A DNA stretch of 64,000 nucleotides from GCA-2746425 sp051251535 (GCA_051251535.1 JBPOEV010000004.1:1-64000), one strand, 5' to 3'. Counted from the stretch's first letter, positions 34,545 through 43,897 are shown. Program-made: numbers and translations. Notes: generated by a model not told the origin, from the letters alone.

Positions 34545-35864
34545 TTAGCGCCCTGTGATGCCAGGGAATGTGATCAGCATCGCCAGTGCCAGAATCTGTA
34601 AGCCAATAAAGGGCAGAAGCGATCTGAAGATGGTTGCCAAAGAGATGTCGGGTGGCGCCACGCTTTTGAGATAGAACGCCGCGGGCCCAAAGGGCGGCGA
34701 CAGGAACGAGACTTGCATATTCATGCAGAACACCACGCCAAACCAGACGGGATCATAGCCAAGATCAGTGATGATCGGGACGAAGATCGGCATCGTTAAA
34801 AGCGCTATACCCACCCAGTCCAGGAACATGCCGAGCACAAACAGGATGAGCATCATGAATAGAAGGATTACGAGCCGGTCTTCGGAAATGCCGGTGATCA
34901 ATTCTGAGACAAAATTGATGCCACCCATAAGGTTGAAAACACCAACGAGCGCGCTGGCGCCAATGCCGATCCACACGATCATGCCGACTGTTTGCAGCGT
35001 TTGAAGGGCTGCGCCTTTCAGCAAAGCGAGGGAGAATTCGCCGCGTATCACAGTCGATAGCAATACGCCGGCAACCCCGACGGCGGATGCTTCGGTGATG
35101 CTGGCGATGCCACCATAGATTGAGCCTAGAACACAGGCAACCACCAAGAGTGGCAGGAACAGACCTTTGAGCAGGCGCAGTTTTTCGCTCATCGGCACTT
35201 CGTCATCTTGCTCGGGAACCGGGGCAAGTGACGGGTTCAAATGGGCGCGGATGAGGACGTAGGCCACATAAAAACCGGCAAGCATTAGGCCAGGTAAAAA
35301 CGAGGCCGTGAACAGATCACCGATGGAGACATTTGCGGTCAGGCCATAGATGATCAAAACAATTGATGGTGGCACCATCGTGCCAAGCGCACCACCGGCG
35401 CAGACCACGCCAATTGCCAGATGCTTGTCATATCCAAGCCGCAGCATTTGCGGCAGAGCGACGAGGCCCAGCAGCACAACTTCGCCGCCGATGATGCCGC
35501 TCATCGCAGCCAGAATGACCGCAACTACAATGGTCTGAATGGCAACACCGCCGCGCAGCCGACCGCCGACAAGGCGCATGGCATCAAACAAGTCGCGCGC
35601 GATGCCCGATCGGTCAAGGATCGCTGCCATCAACACGAACATTGGCACCGAGACAAACACAAAGGAGGAGACAAATGAGTAAACGCGGCTGGTGATCAAT
35701 GGCACTACCATTGGGCCAAACCAGCCAAGTGCGAAAATGAGCGCGACAAGAAGCGTGACATAGGCCAGCGGAATGCCGGTCACCAAAAGGCACAGCAGCA
35801 TGGCGAACATCAAGAAAGTGCCGCCCTCAATGCCGAGCGACTGAAACGAGCCGAAAAGTTCCAC
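34545..35864 (-). CDS. TRAP transporter large permease (DctM-like)
   Basis: 439 residues, about 12 spans. Family loops include FGVVFCMNMQVSFLSPPFGPA, GGALGTMVPPSIVLIIYG and VSVPMFVLMAAILDRSG. It forms the ion-coupled channel of a secondary uptake system driven by a periplasmic receptor. It shares a base with the small subunit upstream, so translation is coupled. Confidence 0.93.
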   Translation of the reverse strand: MELFGSFQSLGIEGGTFLMFAMLLCLLVTGIPLAYVTLLVALIFALGWFGPMVVPLITSRVYSFVSSFVFVSVPMFVLMAAILDRSGIARDLFDAMRLVGGRLRGGVAIQTIVVAVILAAMSGIIGGEVVLLGLVALPQMLRLGYDKHLAIGVVCAGGALGTMVPPSIVLIIYGLTANVSIGDLFTASFLPGLMLAGFYVAYVLIRAHLNPSLAPVPEQDDEVPMSEKLRLLKGLFLPLLVVACVLGSIYGGIASITEASAVGVAGVLLSTVIRGEFSLALLKGAALQTLQTVGMIVWIGIGASALVGVFNLMGGINFVSELITGISEDRLVILLFMMLILFVLGMFLDWVGIALLTMPIFVPIITDLGYDPVWFGVVFCMNMQVSFLSPPFGPAAFYLKSVAPPDISLATIFRSLLPFIGLQILALAMLITFPGITGR

Positions 35865-36415
35865 TAGGTGCGACCTTTTGCGTAATTATAGGCAAGGATG
35901 ATGAATTGGACCGCCATCACGGTCAGAACGACCAGCAGAAAGATCTTGATGGCCCCGGGGTAGACAGGATCCCAGGCGCTGCCTGTGCGTTCCAGCCTGA
36001 AACTGCCGTCTGGCCGGAAGGCCGCGCGTAAAACCATCGTGTAGGCGGCCCATGCAAACATGGCACTCGCCGCAGCACAAATGATAGAAATGACAATATC
36101 GAAGATGCGTCGGATGCGCGGAGGGATGGCATCATAAATAAGAACGACGCGGATGTGACGGTTGCGCGCGGTACAATAAAGACCGCCATAGACGAATGCC
36201 ACGCCGCACAAGAAAATGGTTGTTTCATGCGCCCAGATTGTAGGCGCGTTGAAAACGTAACGCAGTATGACCTCGTTGATTAAAATGAGCATCGACAACA
36301 CAATGCCAATGGCAAACACAATGCCCAAACGGTCAATCCAGCGGCCCAGCCAACCTGCTTGTTCAATCGCGCCGGGGTCGGCGGTGACGTGCGTTGCTTC
36401 TTCAGTTTTTGACAA
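35864..36415 (-). CDS. TRAP transporter small permease (DctQ-like)
   Basis: 183 residues with four spans and the typical R-Y-x-F-N loop (EVILRYVFNAPTIWAHETTI). The N-terminal 25 residues are acidic and soluble. It associates with the large permease. A terminator-like stem lies between it and the receptor gene upstream. Confidence 0.9.
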   Translation of the reverse strand: MSKTEEATHVTADPGAIEQAGWLGRWIDRLGIVFAIGIVLSMLILINEVILRYVFNAPTIWAHETTIFLCGVAFVYGGLYCTARNRHIRVVLIYDAIPPRIRRIFDIVISIICAAASAMFAWAAYTMVLRAAFRPDGSFRLERTGSAWDPVYPGAIKIFLLVVLTVMAVQFIILAYNYAKGRT

Positions 36416-36445
36416 GATAATTCCTCATAAAAAACGGGCCCTACG

Positions 36446-36476
36446 TAAAAAGAACCGGGCTACAAGCCCGGTTCTT
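36446..36476 (-). terminator. Attenuator-type terminator between TRAP receptor and permeases
   Basis: On the minus strand, a perfect 12-base stem AAGAACCGGGCT with its complement, a three-base loop and then a T-rich tail. It sits between the receptor stop and the small-permease start, so it would let the receptor be made in excess. Confidence 0.75.
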
Positions 36477-36489
36477 GATCGGCATATGC

Positions 36490-37512
36490 TTATTGCATCA
36501 GGCCGTTTTCTTTGAGGTATGTGGTCAGAACGTCATAGACTTTTTGTGCGTTGTCAGAGCGCGCGGCCACTTTCGCCCATTCGCCGGTGGCGATGGTGCG
36601 GAACTTTGCGCGTTCTTCAGCAGGCCAATCGGAAACGGTGACGGTACCGCCCGCTTTTGCGGCTGCAACAGCTTCCAGATCTCTGGCAGCAAGTGCTGCT
36701 ACCTGGCTTAGTGAGAATTCGCGTACGCTTTCTTCCAGCGCAGCTTTCACATCATCAGACAGGCCATCCCATTTGCCTTTGTTCATTGAGATTTCGACCA
36801 GCGGCATGGAGTGGAAACCGGGATAGACAGGATTTGGCGCTACATCGTGCATGCCCTGCGCCTGGTTGGTGGAGAACACTGAATAGTCAGCCGCGTCAAT
36901 CACACCTTTATCGAGTGATGTGAACACTTCGGAGCCGGGCAGGTTGACCGGTGCTGCGCCAGCAGCTGCAAAGACCTGCTGAACCAGACCTTCAGGCGCG
37001 CGCATTTTAAGGCCTTTAAGATCGTCAACGCCGTTAAGTGGCTTTTTGGAAACGAAAGCTTCAAGGCCCGGTGTTGTCGCGCCGATGAAATGGAGACCGT
37101 AAGGCTCTACCAATTCATTCATCAGTTCCTTGCCGCCGCCGTCATTCATAAAGGCGAACATTTCATCCGGTGACGACCATGCGCCCACTGGATTGGCGAT
37201 CAAACCGAAGGCCGGATCCTTGCCTGCAAAATAAGACGTATCCGTGATGTGTCCGTCCAAAATGCCGGCTGCAATAGCGTCTTGCGTTTCGTTGTGGGCA
37301 ACAATGGATTCGACCGGAAGCAACTCGATGGCCACTTTGCCGCCTGTCTTTGCAGACACGCTTTCAGCCCAGCCCTGCTGCAGAATAAAGTTGGGATTGC
37401 CTGCCGGATCAGATGACTGGAATTTGAGCGTCATTTCTTGAGCGCTGACAGACCCTGACATCGCAGCGCCGATAAGACCGGCAAAGGCGAGTTTTGAGAT
37501 TGATTTTAACAT
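36490..37512 (-). CDS. TRAP transporter substrate-binding protein (DctP-like)
   Basis: Periplasmic receptor of 340 residues. The signal peptide ends near residue 24 (..SGSVSA), then QEMTLKFQSSDPAGN. Receptor hallmarks include KMRAPEG with the carboxylate-binding arginine and the FTSLDKGVIDAADY region. GGAGG precedes the ATG; the frame extends about 95 codons upstream but has no other credible start. Divergent from the LacI regulator. The ligand is likely a sugar acid, given the enolase-family enzyme in the operon. Confidence 0.93.
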   Translation of the reverse strand: MLKSISKLAFAGLIGAAMSGSVSAQEMTLKFQSSDPAGNPNFILQQGWAESVSAKTGGKVAIELLPVESIVAHNETQDAIAAGILDGHITDTSYFAGKDPAFGLIANPVGAWSSPDEMFAFMNDGGGKELMNELVEPYGLHFIGATTPGLEAFVSKKPLNGVDDLKGLKMRAPEGLVQQVFAAAGAAPVNLPGSEVFTSLDKGVIDAADYSVFSTNQAQGMHDVAPNPVYPGFHSMPLVEISMNKGKWDGLSDDVKAALEESVREFSLSQVAALAARDLEAVAAAKAGGTVTVSDWPAEERAKFRTIATGEWAKVAARSDNAQKVYDVLTTYLKENGLMQ

Positions 37513-37704
37513 GCGGTTTTCCTCCATTACATGTAGTTTCTTCGGTTTCGCAGTCCCATTGTGGAGTTGGGGCTGCACAGGCCTGCAAGACCCTGCGCGA
37601 AGCACGGTCTGGCGGTTGGTTGGCGCGCCATCATCTGTCTTCAGCGGATGCGTGAAAACGTATTGGCGCCGTGTGGACTTGATTTTTTCTCCCACCCACA
37701 ACAG

Positions 37705-37722
37705 AATGATAGCGCTATCATT
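37705..37722. promoter_or_regulatory. LacI-family operator, perfect 18-bp palindrome
   Basis: AATGATAGCGCTATCATT, fully self-complementary with the central CG common in LacI-family operators. It lies 65 bases before the lacI-like start and about 190 bases before the TRAP receptor start. Confidence 0.8.
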
Positions 37723-37787
37723 TGTCAAGAGCCAAATTTGACTTTGTGCCAATTGTTGTTGGATAAGCCAATTGGTTTGGGGGAAAG

Positions 37788-38810
37788 ATGAAATCAACTG
37801 CGGTCACGATCGCCGATGTGGCACGCGAAGCTGGCGTGAGCCCGATGACCGTGTCGCGGGCGTTGCGCGAGCCTGAGCGGGTATCGGCCAAAGCACTCAA
37901 GCAGATCACCGCCGTCGTGGATCGGCTAGGCTATCAGCCTGACCCCTATGCGCAGGCGTTGGCCGCCGGTCGCACCAATGTCATAGCTGTGATCATTCCA
38001 TCTGTGACCAATAATGTTTTTGCAGATGTCATGCGCGGCATTTACGCGATCTTTGAGGGTACGCGCTGGCAGGTACAATTGGGCAATTCTCGCTACTCGG
38101 CCGAATTGGAAGAGGCGCTGACCCGCACTTTTCTGCGCCAACGACCGGCCGGAATGATTGTCACGGGTATTGATCAAACTGCCGTAACGCGGCAATTGCT
38201 CGCGGACGCGCCCTGCAGGTTGGTCCAGATTATGGAACTTGGCGACACGCCCATTGATATGATGGTGGGGTTTTCGCACAGAGAAGCGGCGCAGGCGGCA
38301 ACACAGCACCTTTTAGACCGTGGCTACAAGCGACCGGGCTTTATAGCTGCGCGGATTGACCCACGCACACAAAGACGGCGCCTTGGCTTTGAGGATATTG
38401 CAAAACAATCAGGCGTCCATGATCCAAGCCGCATCATTACAACGCTGGAACCCTCAACTGTGACACTTGGTGCCCGGTTAATGGCGCAGATGCTGGAGCA
38501 ATCGCCCGATACGGACTCTGTGCTGTGCAACAATGATGACCTTGCATTGGGTGCCTTGTTTGAGTGTCAGCGGCGCGGCATGGCAGTGCCTGATCGTGTG
38601 GGCATTTGCGGCTTTAATGACCTTGAAATGATGGCCGCGGCTTATCCAACCGTGACAAGTGTGAAAACTTATCGCGAAGAAATGGGCCGTCAGGCCAGCA
38701 CGATGTTGTTGCAGACCCTAAACGATGATGAACCAGCTTCGCCGATCGTTGATTTGGGGTTTGATATCATCACCCGCGAGAGCACAATCCGAACATTTGA
38801 CGATCATTAG
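37788..38810 (+). CDS. LacI family regulator of TRAP operon
   Basis: 340 residues. The N-terminal domain reads VTIADVAREAGVSPMTVSRA followed by a hinge helix, and a periplasmic-binding-protein-like effector domain follows (IPSVTNNVFADVMRGIY; DSVLCNNDDLALGAL). GGGGGAAAG precedes the ATG. Divergent from the receptor gene, with a perfect palindrome between. Probably a repressor released by the imported sugar acid or its product. Confidence 0.92.
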   Translation: MKSTAVTIADVAREAGVSPMTVSRALREPERVSAKALKQITAVVDRLGYQPDPYAQALAAGRTNVIAVIIPSVTNNVFADVMRGIYAIFEGTRWQVQLGNSRYSAELEEALTRTFLRQRPAGMIVTGIDQTAVTRQLLADAPCRLVQIMELGDTPIDMMVGFSHREAAQAATQHLLDRGYKRPGFIAARIDPRTQRRRLGFEDIAKQSGVHDPSRIITTLEPSTVTLGARLMAQMLEQSPDTDSVLCNNDDLALGALFECQRRGMAVPDRVGICGFNDLEMMAAAYPTVTSVKTYREEMGRQASTMLLQTLNDDEPASPIVDLGFDIITRESTIRTFDDH

Positions 38811-38899
38811 GGTTGAAGCGATATGGCGTTCTGCTGACCGACGCGTGGTTTATGGTAACCTCACAAAGCTTCCGCTGGTCAGGCGGACGCGTTCAGTCT

Positions 38900-39835
38900 T
38901 CAGTCTTGCGGAGCGTGCTCAGTCTCATCAAGGAGTTTAGTGGCAATATCGGCCATTTTCTCAGATGTGATGCGCGCGGCACGGGTGAGAGAGCGTCGTG
39001 TGTCGACATTAATTGAGACATTTTGCTCATTCAGCACGCGCTCTCGCAATGGAACAAAGACAAGGGTCCCAGACTCCAGTTCAGGGAGCACATCCAACCG
39101 CGATGTTATCAGAACAAGTTTCCCAAGAATTACGGCCTGCTTGAGCAATTGTAAGGAATTTGTAATCAGCATTGGCTCGTTCTGGGAGAAGAACCATGCA
39201 TGTCGATTGTCGAAATATTGTCTGATCGGCAGAATGGAGCTTTGTGAGGCTGTTGGGTGAGCGCTGATGTCTTGCAGAGTAACCTCGGTTGCCTGGCCCA
39301 ATGGATGGCCGGGAGCGACAGCGCACCCAAAGGGCAATTGCCAAGACCAAACGCGATGCTGAAACCGGCTTTGGGTGAGGTTGAAGGCGAGCACCAGATC
39401 CACCGTTCCTTCATCAAGCGCCTCTGCCGCTGCCGCCGGGGTCATGATATCCACAGAGAGACGAATGCGTGGATGATTGTTTTGCAACCAGTCTACAAGC
39501 TCTGGAAGCAGCCCATTTACCAGACTGTCCATTGCGGCGATTCTGACCGTTCCCTGTTCCAGACCACGCATGTCCCGTAGTTCATTGTCCAGTCGTTCAG
39601 AATCTGCACGCCAGCGTCGCGACATCACGACGATTGCTTCGCCTGCGACCGTGAGGCGCATGCCGCGAGGGTGACGTTCGAACAGTTGAGTCTGACTGGA
39701 ATCTTCTAGTGAATGAATCTGGCGGTCGATTGCGGAAGCCGCTATGCCCAATGCACGTGATGCCGCCTGCACCGAACCGTGTTGTGCGACTGCCTCAATA
39801 TATTGCAATTGGCGTGGGACGAGATGGAGCGGCAT
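38900..39835 (-). CDS. LysR family regulator (divergent from uraD)
   Basis: 311 residues. The winged helix-turn-helix at residues 8-66 includes GSVQAASRALGIAASAIDRQ and the ERHPRGMRLTVAG end. The effector domain follows. It is convergent with the lacI gene and divergent from uraD; a nine-base-arm inverted repeat lies between, a usual arrangement for LysR control of a divergent operon. The predicted inducer is a ureide or related acid. Confidence 0.9.
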   Translation of the reverse strand: MPLHLVPRQLQYIEAVAQHGSVQAASRALGIAASAIDRQIHSLEDSSQTQLFERHPRGMRLTVAGEAIVVMSRRWRADSERLDNELRDMRGLEQGTVRIAAMDSLVNGLLPELVDWLQNNHPRIRLSVDIMTPAAAAEALDEGTVDLVLAFNLTQSRFQHRVWSWQLPFGCAVAPGHPLGQATEVTLQDISAHPTASQSSILPIRQYFDNRHAWFFSQNEPMLITNSLQLLKQAVILGKLVLITSRLDVLPELESGTLVFVPLRERVLNEQNVSINVDTRRSLTRAARITSEKMADIATKLLDETEHAPQD

Positions 39836-39864
39836 TGTTTAGTCTTTCTATCTGCACATCAACA

Positions 39865-39889
39865 CTGCATTCTAATTTTGAGAATGCAG
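39865..39889. promoter_or_regulatory. LysR-type binding site
   Basis: CTGCATTCT, seven AT-rich bases, AGAATGCAG: perfect nine-base arms with the dyad spacing of a LysR recognition site. About 30 bases from the LysR start codon and 100 from uraD. Confidence 0.72.
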
Positions 39890-39989
39890 CGTTATATATT
39901 TTATCATGGTTGGCAATTGAGTTCTTGGCTAGCTTTCCCTGAAGCGACTGGTTGGTCGCAACGAGATGGCGATGGTGAGAAGGTTGAAA

Positions 39990-40514
39990 ATGCCAAGTAT
40001 CAATGAACTCAATGCCGCCTCTATCGATGACGCCACAGCGATGATCTTGCCCTTTATCGAGCGCTCACCCGCTACAGCTGCAAAGGTTGCAGAACGACGA
40101 CCCTTTGTTGGGCCGCAGGCATTGATAGAGGCTCTTGGGGCAGAGATTTTCTCGCTCGATGAAAAAGCCTTTTTGGATCTTGTGCGCGGTCACCCGGTGC
40201 TCGCGCCAGCCGAGCCTGATACTATGACGTCGGAGTCGCAATGTGAGCAAGCCCGTCTGGGTCTAATAGATGCTGACGCCGCGACCAAAGCCCAGCTTGC
40301 CGAAATGAACCGGCTCTATAATAAAAAATTTGGCTTCCCTTTCGTTCTGGCGCTTCACCAACTCGACAGTCTTGCCGATGTCATGAAGGCATTTATGCAG
40401 CGGCTGGGCGGATCACATGCCTCCGAGGTGTTAGCTGCCCGGGCTGAGATTGCATCGGTCAGCCGCGCGCGCGTTTATGCGGCCTTCAGCTCAAAGGAGG
40501 CAATCGGCATATGA
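39990..40514 (+). CDS. uraD: OHCU decarboxylase
   Basis: 174 residues. Decarboxylates 2-oxo-4-hydroxy-4-carboxy-5-ureidoimidazoline to S-allantoin, the last step of urate breakdown. The catalytic histidine lies in VRGHPVLA, and the family block NRLYNKKFGFPFVLAL is intact. The first part has the RRPF-type segment (AERRPFVGPQAL). The ATG preceded by AAGG was used; an upstream ATG adds eight residues. It overlaps uraH by ATGA. No urate oxidase is nearby in the window. Confidence 0.93.
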   Translation: MPSINELNAASIDDATAMILPFIERSPATAAKVAERRPFVGPQALIEALGAEIFSLDEKAFLDLVRGHPVLAPAEPDTMTSESQCEQARLGLIDADAATKAQLAEMNRLYNKKFGFPFVLALHQLDSLADVMKAFMQRLGGSHASEVLAARAEIASVSRARVYAAFSSKEAIGI

Positions 40515-40876
40515 GTGGGGCCGGGGGAATATCGCTCCACGCTGTTGACGTGTCGACAGGTCGACCTGCTGAAGGTCTTGCAGTTCGGCTGTTGCGCATA
40601 AATGAGAATGGTGGGGAATTGATCGCAGCAGGCGTTTGCGGAAAAAGCGGCGGGTTTGATCATCCCAGTGTGCGCGGAGAGGGCATTAGCGCAGGAATTT
40701 ATGCAGCAGAGTTTGACGTTTCGCAGTATTACACAGCTCAGGGAACAGATTTGGCGAACCCAGCGTTTCTAGGAATCGTACGCTTTCAATTTGGGGTTGC
40801 CGATCCCTCTCAGCACTTTCATCTGCCCTTCAAATTTACCGCCTGGGGTTATTCGCTGTTTCGAGGGGGACTGTAA
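40511..40876 (+). CDS. uraH: 5-hydroxyisourate hydrolase (transthyretin-like)
   Basis: 121 residues. Hydrolyses 5-hydroxyisourate, the step before UraD. The N-terminal catalytic region is ISLHAVDVSTGRPAEGL and the C-terminal strand is HFHLPFKFTAWGYSLFRGGL. The usual C-terminal Y-R-G-S signature is changed to F-R-G-G-L, so this is a divergent member and activity should not be taken as certain. Coupled to uraD by a four-base overlap and followed by the TctB-like gene. Confidence 0.87.
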   Translation: MSGAGGISLHAVDVSTGRPAEGLAVRLLRINENGGELIAAGVCGKSGGFDHPSVRGEGISAGIYAAEFDVSQYYTAQGTDLANPAFLGIVRFQFGVADPSQHFHLPFKFTAWGYSLFRGGL

Positions 40877-40877
40877 C

Positions 40878-41366
40878 GTGAAGCCCGAACGCCTTGCAGA
40901 TGAAAGTCTGGACATTGCGAGCGCACATTATCGCTGGTGGGCGGCTTCAGGCGGTCTTTTTCTGGCTTTGGTAAGCCTCTATTTTATGTATGGCGGGCTT
41001 GCTTTGGGGCTCGGCTCCCCATTTCGTCCCGGAACAGGGGCCTTTCCCTTTTTTACAGGCATGATCCTGTTGGCATTTTCGCTTACGATCATCTTTCGTG
41101 ATCTGCGCGGTGATGGGTTGGCTGAAGACCCTGACTGGATATCATTCTTTGCTATTGGCGCTGCGCTGTCGGTGTTTGCGCTTGCAGCTGGGCGGCTTGG
41201 GCTGGTGCCGGCAGCGTTTCTCACCACAGTCATTGCCAGCCTGCCGGATAGAAGCCTGCCATTGTCTGGCAAGGCCATTCTCGGTGCCGTCGTCGCAGCA
41301 GGGTGCTGGGTATTGTTTATCAAATTGTTGGGTTTGCCGTTTGATGCCTTCGAGTGGAGGTGGTGA
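40878..41366 (+). CDS. TTT transporter small membrane subunit (TctB-like), system 2
   Basis: 162 residues with four spans and the TctB motif FRPGTGAFPFFTGMILL. The GTG start is supported by GAGGGGG upstream and by position right after uraH. The last codons overlap the TctA start (TGATG). Coupling to uraD-uraH ties this transporter to ureide or purine breakdown products. Confidence 0.85.
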   Translation: MKPERLADESLDIASAHYRWWAASGGLFLALVSLYFMYGGLALGLGSPFRPGTGAFPFFTGMILLAFSLTIIFRDLRGDGLAEDPDWISFFAIGAALSVFALAAGRLGLVPAAFLTTVIASLPDRSLPLSGKAILGAVVAAGCWVLFIKLLGLPFDAFEWRW

Positions 41367-42883
41367 TGGATATTTTCTCGAATTTCGGCAACGGTCTGCT
41401 TACCGTTCTTCAACCTGAAAACCTGCTTTACTGTTTCATTGGCGTATTTCTGGGAACCTTCATCGGTGTGCTTCCTGGAGTTGGCTCTATGGCCGCGATT
41501 GCGATGATCCTGCCGCTCACATTCTATCTGGAACCAACCACTGCGTTGGTGATGATTGCCGGAGTTTATTACGGGGCCGAATATGGCGGCTCGATTGCTT
41601 CAATTCTCATGAATATTCCAGGCACACCATCTTCCTCCATCACCTGCATAGATGGCTATCCGATGGCCAGGCAGGGCAGGGCCGGTGTCGCGTTGTTCAC
41701 CACGGCTGTTGCGTCATTCGGAGGTGGGATGATCGGCATGATGGTGATGGCTGTGATGTCTCCAGTGCTTGCAAAGCTCGCCCTGTCATTTGGGCCGACG
41801 GAATATTTCGCAGTGATCCTGCTTGGTCTTGTTGCGGCCTCGGCGGTGAGCAATGGCGGTGCGCTCAAGGGCATCGCCATGGTTGTTGCCGGACTGATGC
41901 TGGGCACAGTTGGTATTGATCTCACCACTGGCGATTTGCGTTTTACGCTCGGCGTGCCCGAATTGCGTGACGGTGTGAACCTTGTGATTGTGGCGATGGG
42001 CTTATTTGGGGTCGGCGAATTAATTGCGTCAATTCGCGCAAACAAGGATGGCCGCGGGCAGCAGAAAATCGACTATGCACAATTTTATCCGACGCGTGCA
42101 GAGTGGAAAGCCTCAATTGGTCCGATTTGGCGCGGCGGTGGGATTGGGTCGTTCTTCGGCGCTTTGCCTGGCACTGGACAGACAGTTGCTTCAGCGGTCG
42201 CATATGCAATTGAAAAGAAAGTTTCGAGAAACGCGGCCAATTTCGGCAAAGGTGCGGTTGAGGGCGTTGTGGTGCCGGAAGCGGCCAATAATTCCGCCAC
42301 TCAAACAGCTTTCATTCCCACACTGACGCTTGGCGTTCCCGGCAGTGCAAGCATGGCGCTGGTCATTGGGGCCTTGATGATCCACGGCATCACTCCAGGT
42401 CCGCGTATTCTCACTGAACATGCCGACTTGTTCTGGGGGCTTGTTGCCAGTTTTCTGGTGGGCAATGTGATGTTGTTGATCCTGAATATTCCGTTGATAG
42501 GGATTTGGGTGCGGCTTTTACAAATCCCCTACAAATACATGTATCCGACCATTATCGTGCTGATTTGCATGGGCGTTTACAGCCTGAATAACAACGTCTT
42601 TGACATCTGGCTGACGCTGGCCTTTGGCATTTTTGGCTATCTGATGCGGCTGTATCGGTTTGAGCCGGCGCCGTTGCTGATCGGATTTGTACTCGGGCCG
42701 ATGATGGAGGAGCACATGCGCCGTGCCATGTTGCTCTCACGTGGGGACCCGATGGTTTTCCTTGAAAGACCCATCAGTGGCACGCTGATTGGCATTACCT
42801 GTTTCCTGCTGGTTTATGGGCTCTTCAAGAGCTTCCGCCAGCACCGTCATGGTCGTGTACGACCCCTCCCAACTACCGAATGA
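41366..42883 (+). CDS. TTT transporter large membrane subunit (TctA-like), system 2
   Basis: 505 residues with about 12 spans. Conserved loops are IGVLPGVGSMAAIAMILPLT and GALPGTGQTVASAVAYAIEK with VPEAANNSATQTAFIPTLTL. GGAGG precedes the ATG. It belongs to the uraD-uraH-tctBAC operon. Confidence 0.93.
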   Translation: MDIFSNFGNGLLTVLQPENLLYCFIGVFLGTFIGVLPGVGSMAAIAMILPLTFYLEPTTALVMIAGVYYGAEYGGSIASILMNIPGTPSSSITCIDGYPMARQGRAGVALFTTAVASFGGGMIGMMVMAVMSPVLAKLALSFGPTEYFAVILLGLVAASAVSNGGALKGIAMVVAGLMLGTVGIDLTTGDLRFTLGVPELRDGVNLVIVAMGLFGVGELIASIRANKDGRGQQKIDYAQFYPTRAEWKASIGPIWRGGGIGSFFGALPGTGQTVASAVAYAIEKKVSRNAANFGKGAVEGVVVPEAANNSATQTAFIPTLTLGVPGSASMALVIGALMIHGITPGPRILTEHADLFWGLVASFLVGNVMLLILNIPLIGIWVRLLQIPYKYMYPTIIVLICMGVYSLNNNVFDIWLTLAFGIFGYLMRLYRFEPAPLLIGFVLGPMMEEHMRRAMLLSRGDPMVFLERPISGTLIGITCFLLVYGLFKSFRQHRHGRVRPLPTTE

Positions 42884-42907
42884 ACCCTAGTGAAAGGTAT
42901 TCCTCCC

Positions 42908-43897
42908 ATGAGTTTTAATGTTTCAATTTCGCGTCGCGCACTTATGAGCGCGGCCATTGTCGGGGCGCTGATGCTACCCGGCAAAGCCGCTTTGGCAGAT
43001 CCAGGCGCCTGGTCCGATGAGCCAGTGCGGATCGTGGTGACTTTCCCACCTGGAGGGACGAGCGATCTTGTTGCACGTTTGCTCGCCAAATATCTTGAGA
43101 CCGAGTTTGGTCAAAAGGCTGTGGTCGATAATCGTCCCGGTGCAGCCGGAACGGTGGCCGCCGATTACATTGCCAAACAGGATGCTGACGGCACCGCGCT
43201 GATGATTGCCAATAATGCGCCCTTCACAATTGCCCCGACCCAGTTTGAGTCGCTTCCCTATGAGCCGATGACGGACTTTACCCATGTTGCCTATATCGGT
43301 GCATCCGCACCGGGTTTGTTCGTCAAGCCGGATGCCGGGGTTGCCACGGTTGCCGAGTTCGTTGAACTGGCAAAAACGCAGTCGGTGTCTTACGGATCGA
43401 GCGGTGTGGGATCGATCAGTCATATTCTTGGCAAGGCGGTTGATGCCGAATTGGGCATCGAAACCCTGCATGTGCCTTATCAGGGCAGTGCGCCTGCGAT
43501 TCAGGATTTCCGCGCCGGTGTGCTCGACACATTTTATGACATGGTGGCTCAGAACAGCGAGATGATTGAAGATGGTGAAGCGGTCGCCATTGGTATTGCA
43601 GCAGCTGAGCGCTATCCCGGCATGCCTGATGTCCCGACGTTCACAGAGCAGGGCTTTGATATTGTGATCGAAAACTGGGTCGGTTTGACTGGTCCGTCAG
43701 GTATTGACCCTGTTGTTGCACAGCAGATTCACGAAACAGCGCTGGCTGTATTTGCGTTGCCTGAAGTCAAGGAACAGATTGAGGCTCTCGGGATAACGCA
43801 CCGCGCCTTGAGCAGCGCCGAATATACCGAATTTGTCGAAACGCAGATGAGTGTATGGAAGCCGTTGATCATCGCTGCTGGCGTACAGGGCAAGTAG
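42908..43897 (+). CDS. TTT transporter substrate-binding protein (TctC-like), system 2
   Basis: 329 residues. Signal peptide with an arginine pair (SRRALMSAAIVGALMLPG, then KAALA), cleaved near residue 31. The mature part has DEPVRIVVTFPPGGTSDLVA and DNRPGAAGTVAADYIAKQ, typical of TctC. Here the receptor is last in the operon rather than first. A GTG at 42890 is an alternative start. Ligand unknown; an allantoin-like ureide or a carboxylated derivative is plausible from context. A strong terminator follows. Confidence 0.92.
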   Translation: MSFNVSISRRALMSAAIVGALMLPGKAALADPGAWSDEPVRIVVTFPPGGTSDLVARLLAKYLETEFGQKAVVDNRPGAAGTVAADYIAKQDADGTALMIANNAPFTIAPTQFESLPYEPMTDFTHVAYIGASAPGLFVKPDAGVATVAEFVELAKTQSVSYGSSGVGSISHILGKAVDAELGIETLHVPYQGSAPAIQDFRAGVLDTFYDMVAQNSEMIEDGEAVAIGIAAAERYPGMPDVPTFTEQGFDIVIENWVGLTGPSGIDPVVAQQIHETALAVFALPEVKEQIEALGITHRALSSAEYTEFVETQMSVWKPLIIAAGVQGK

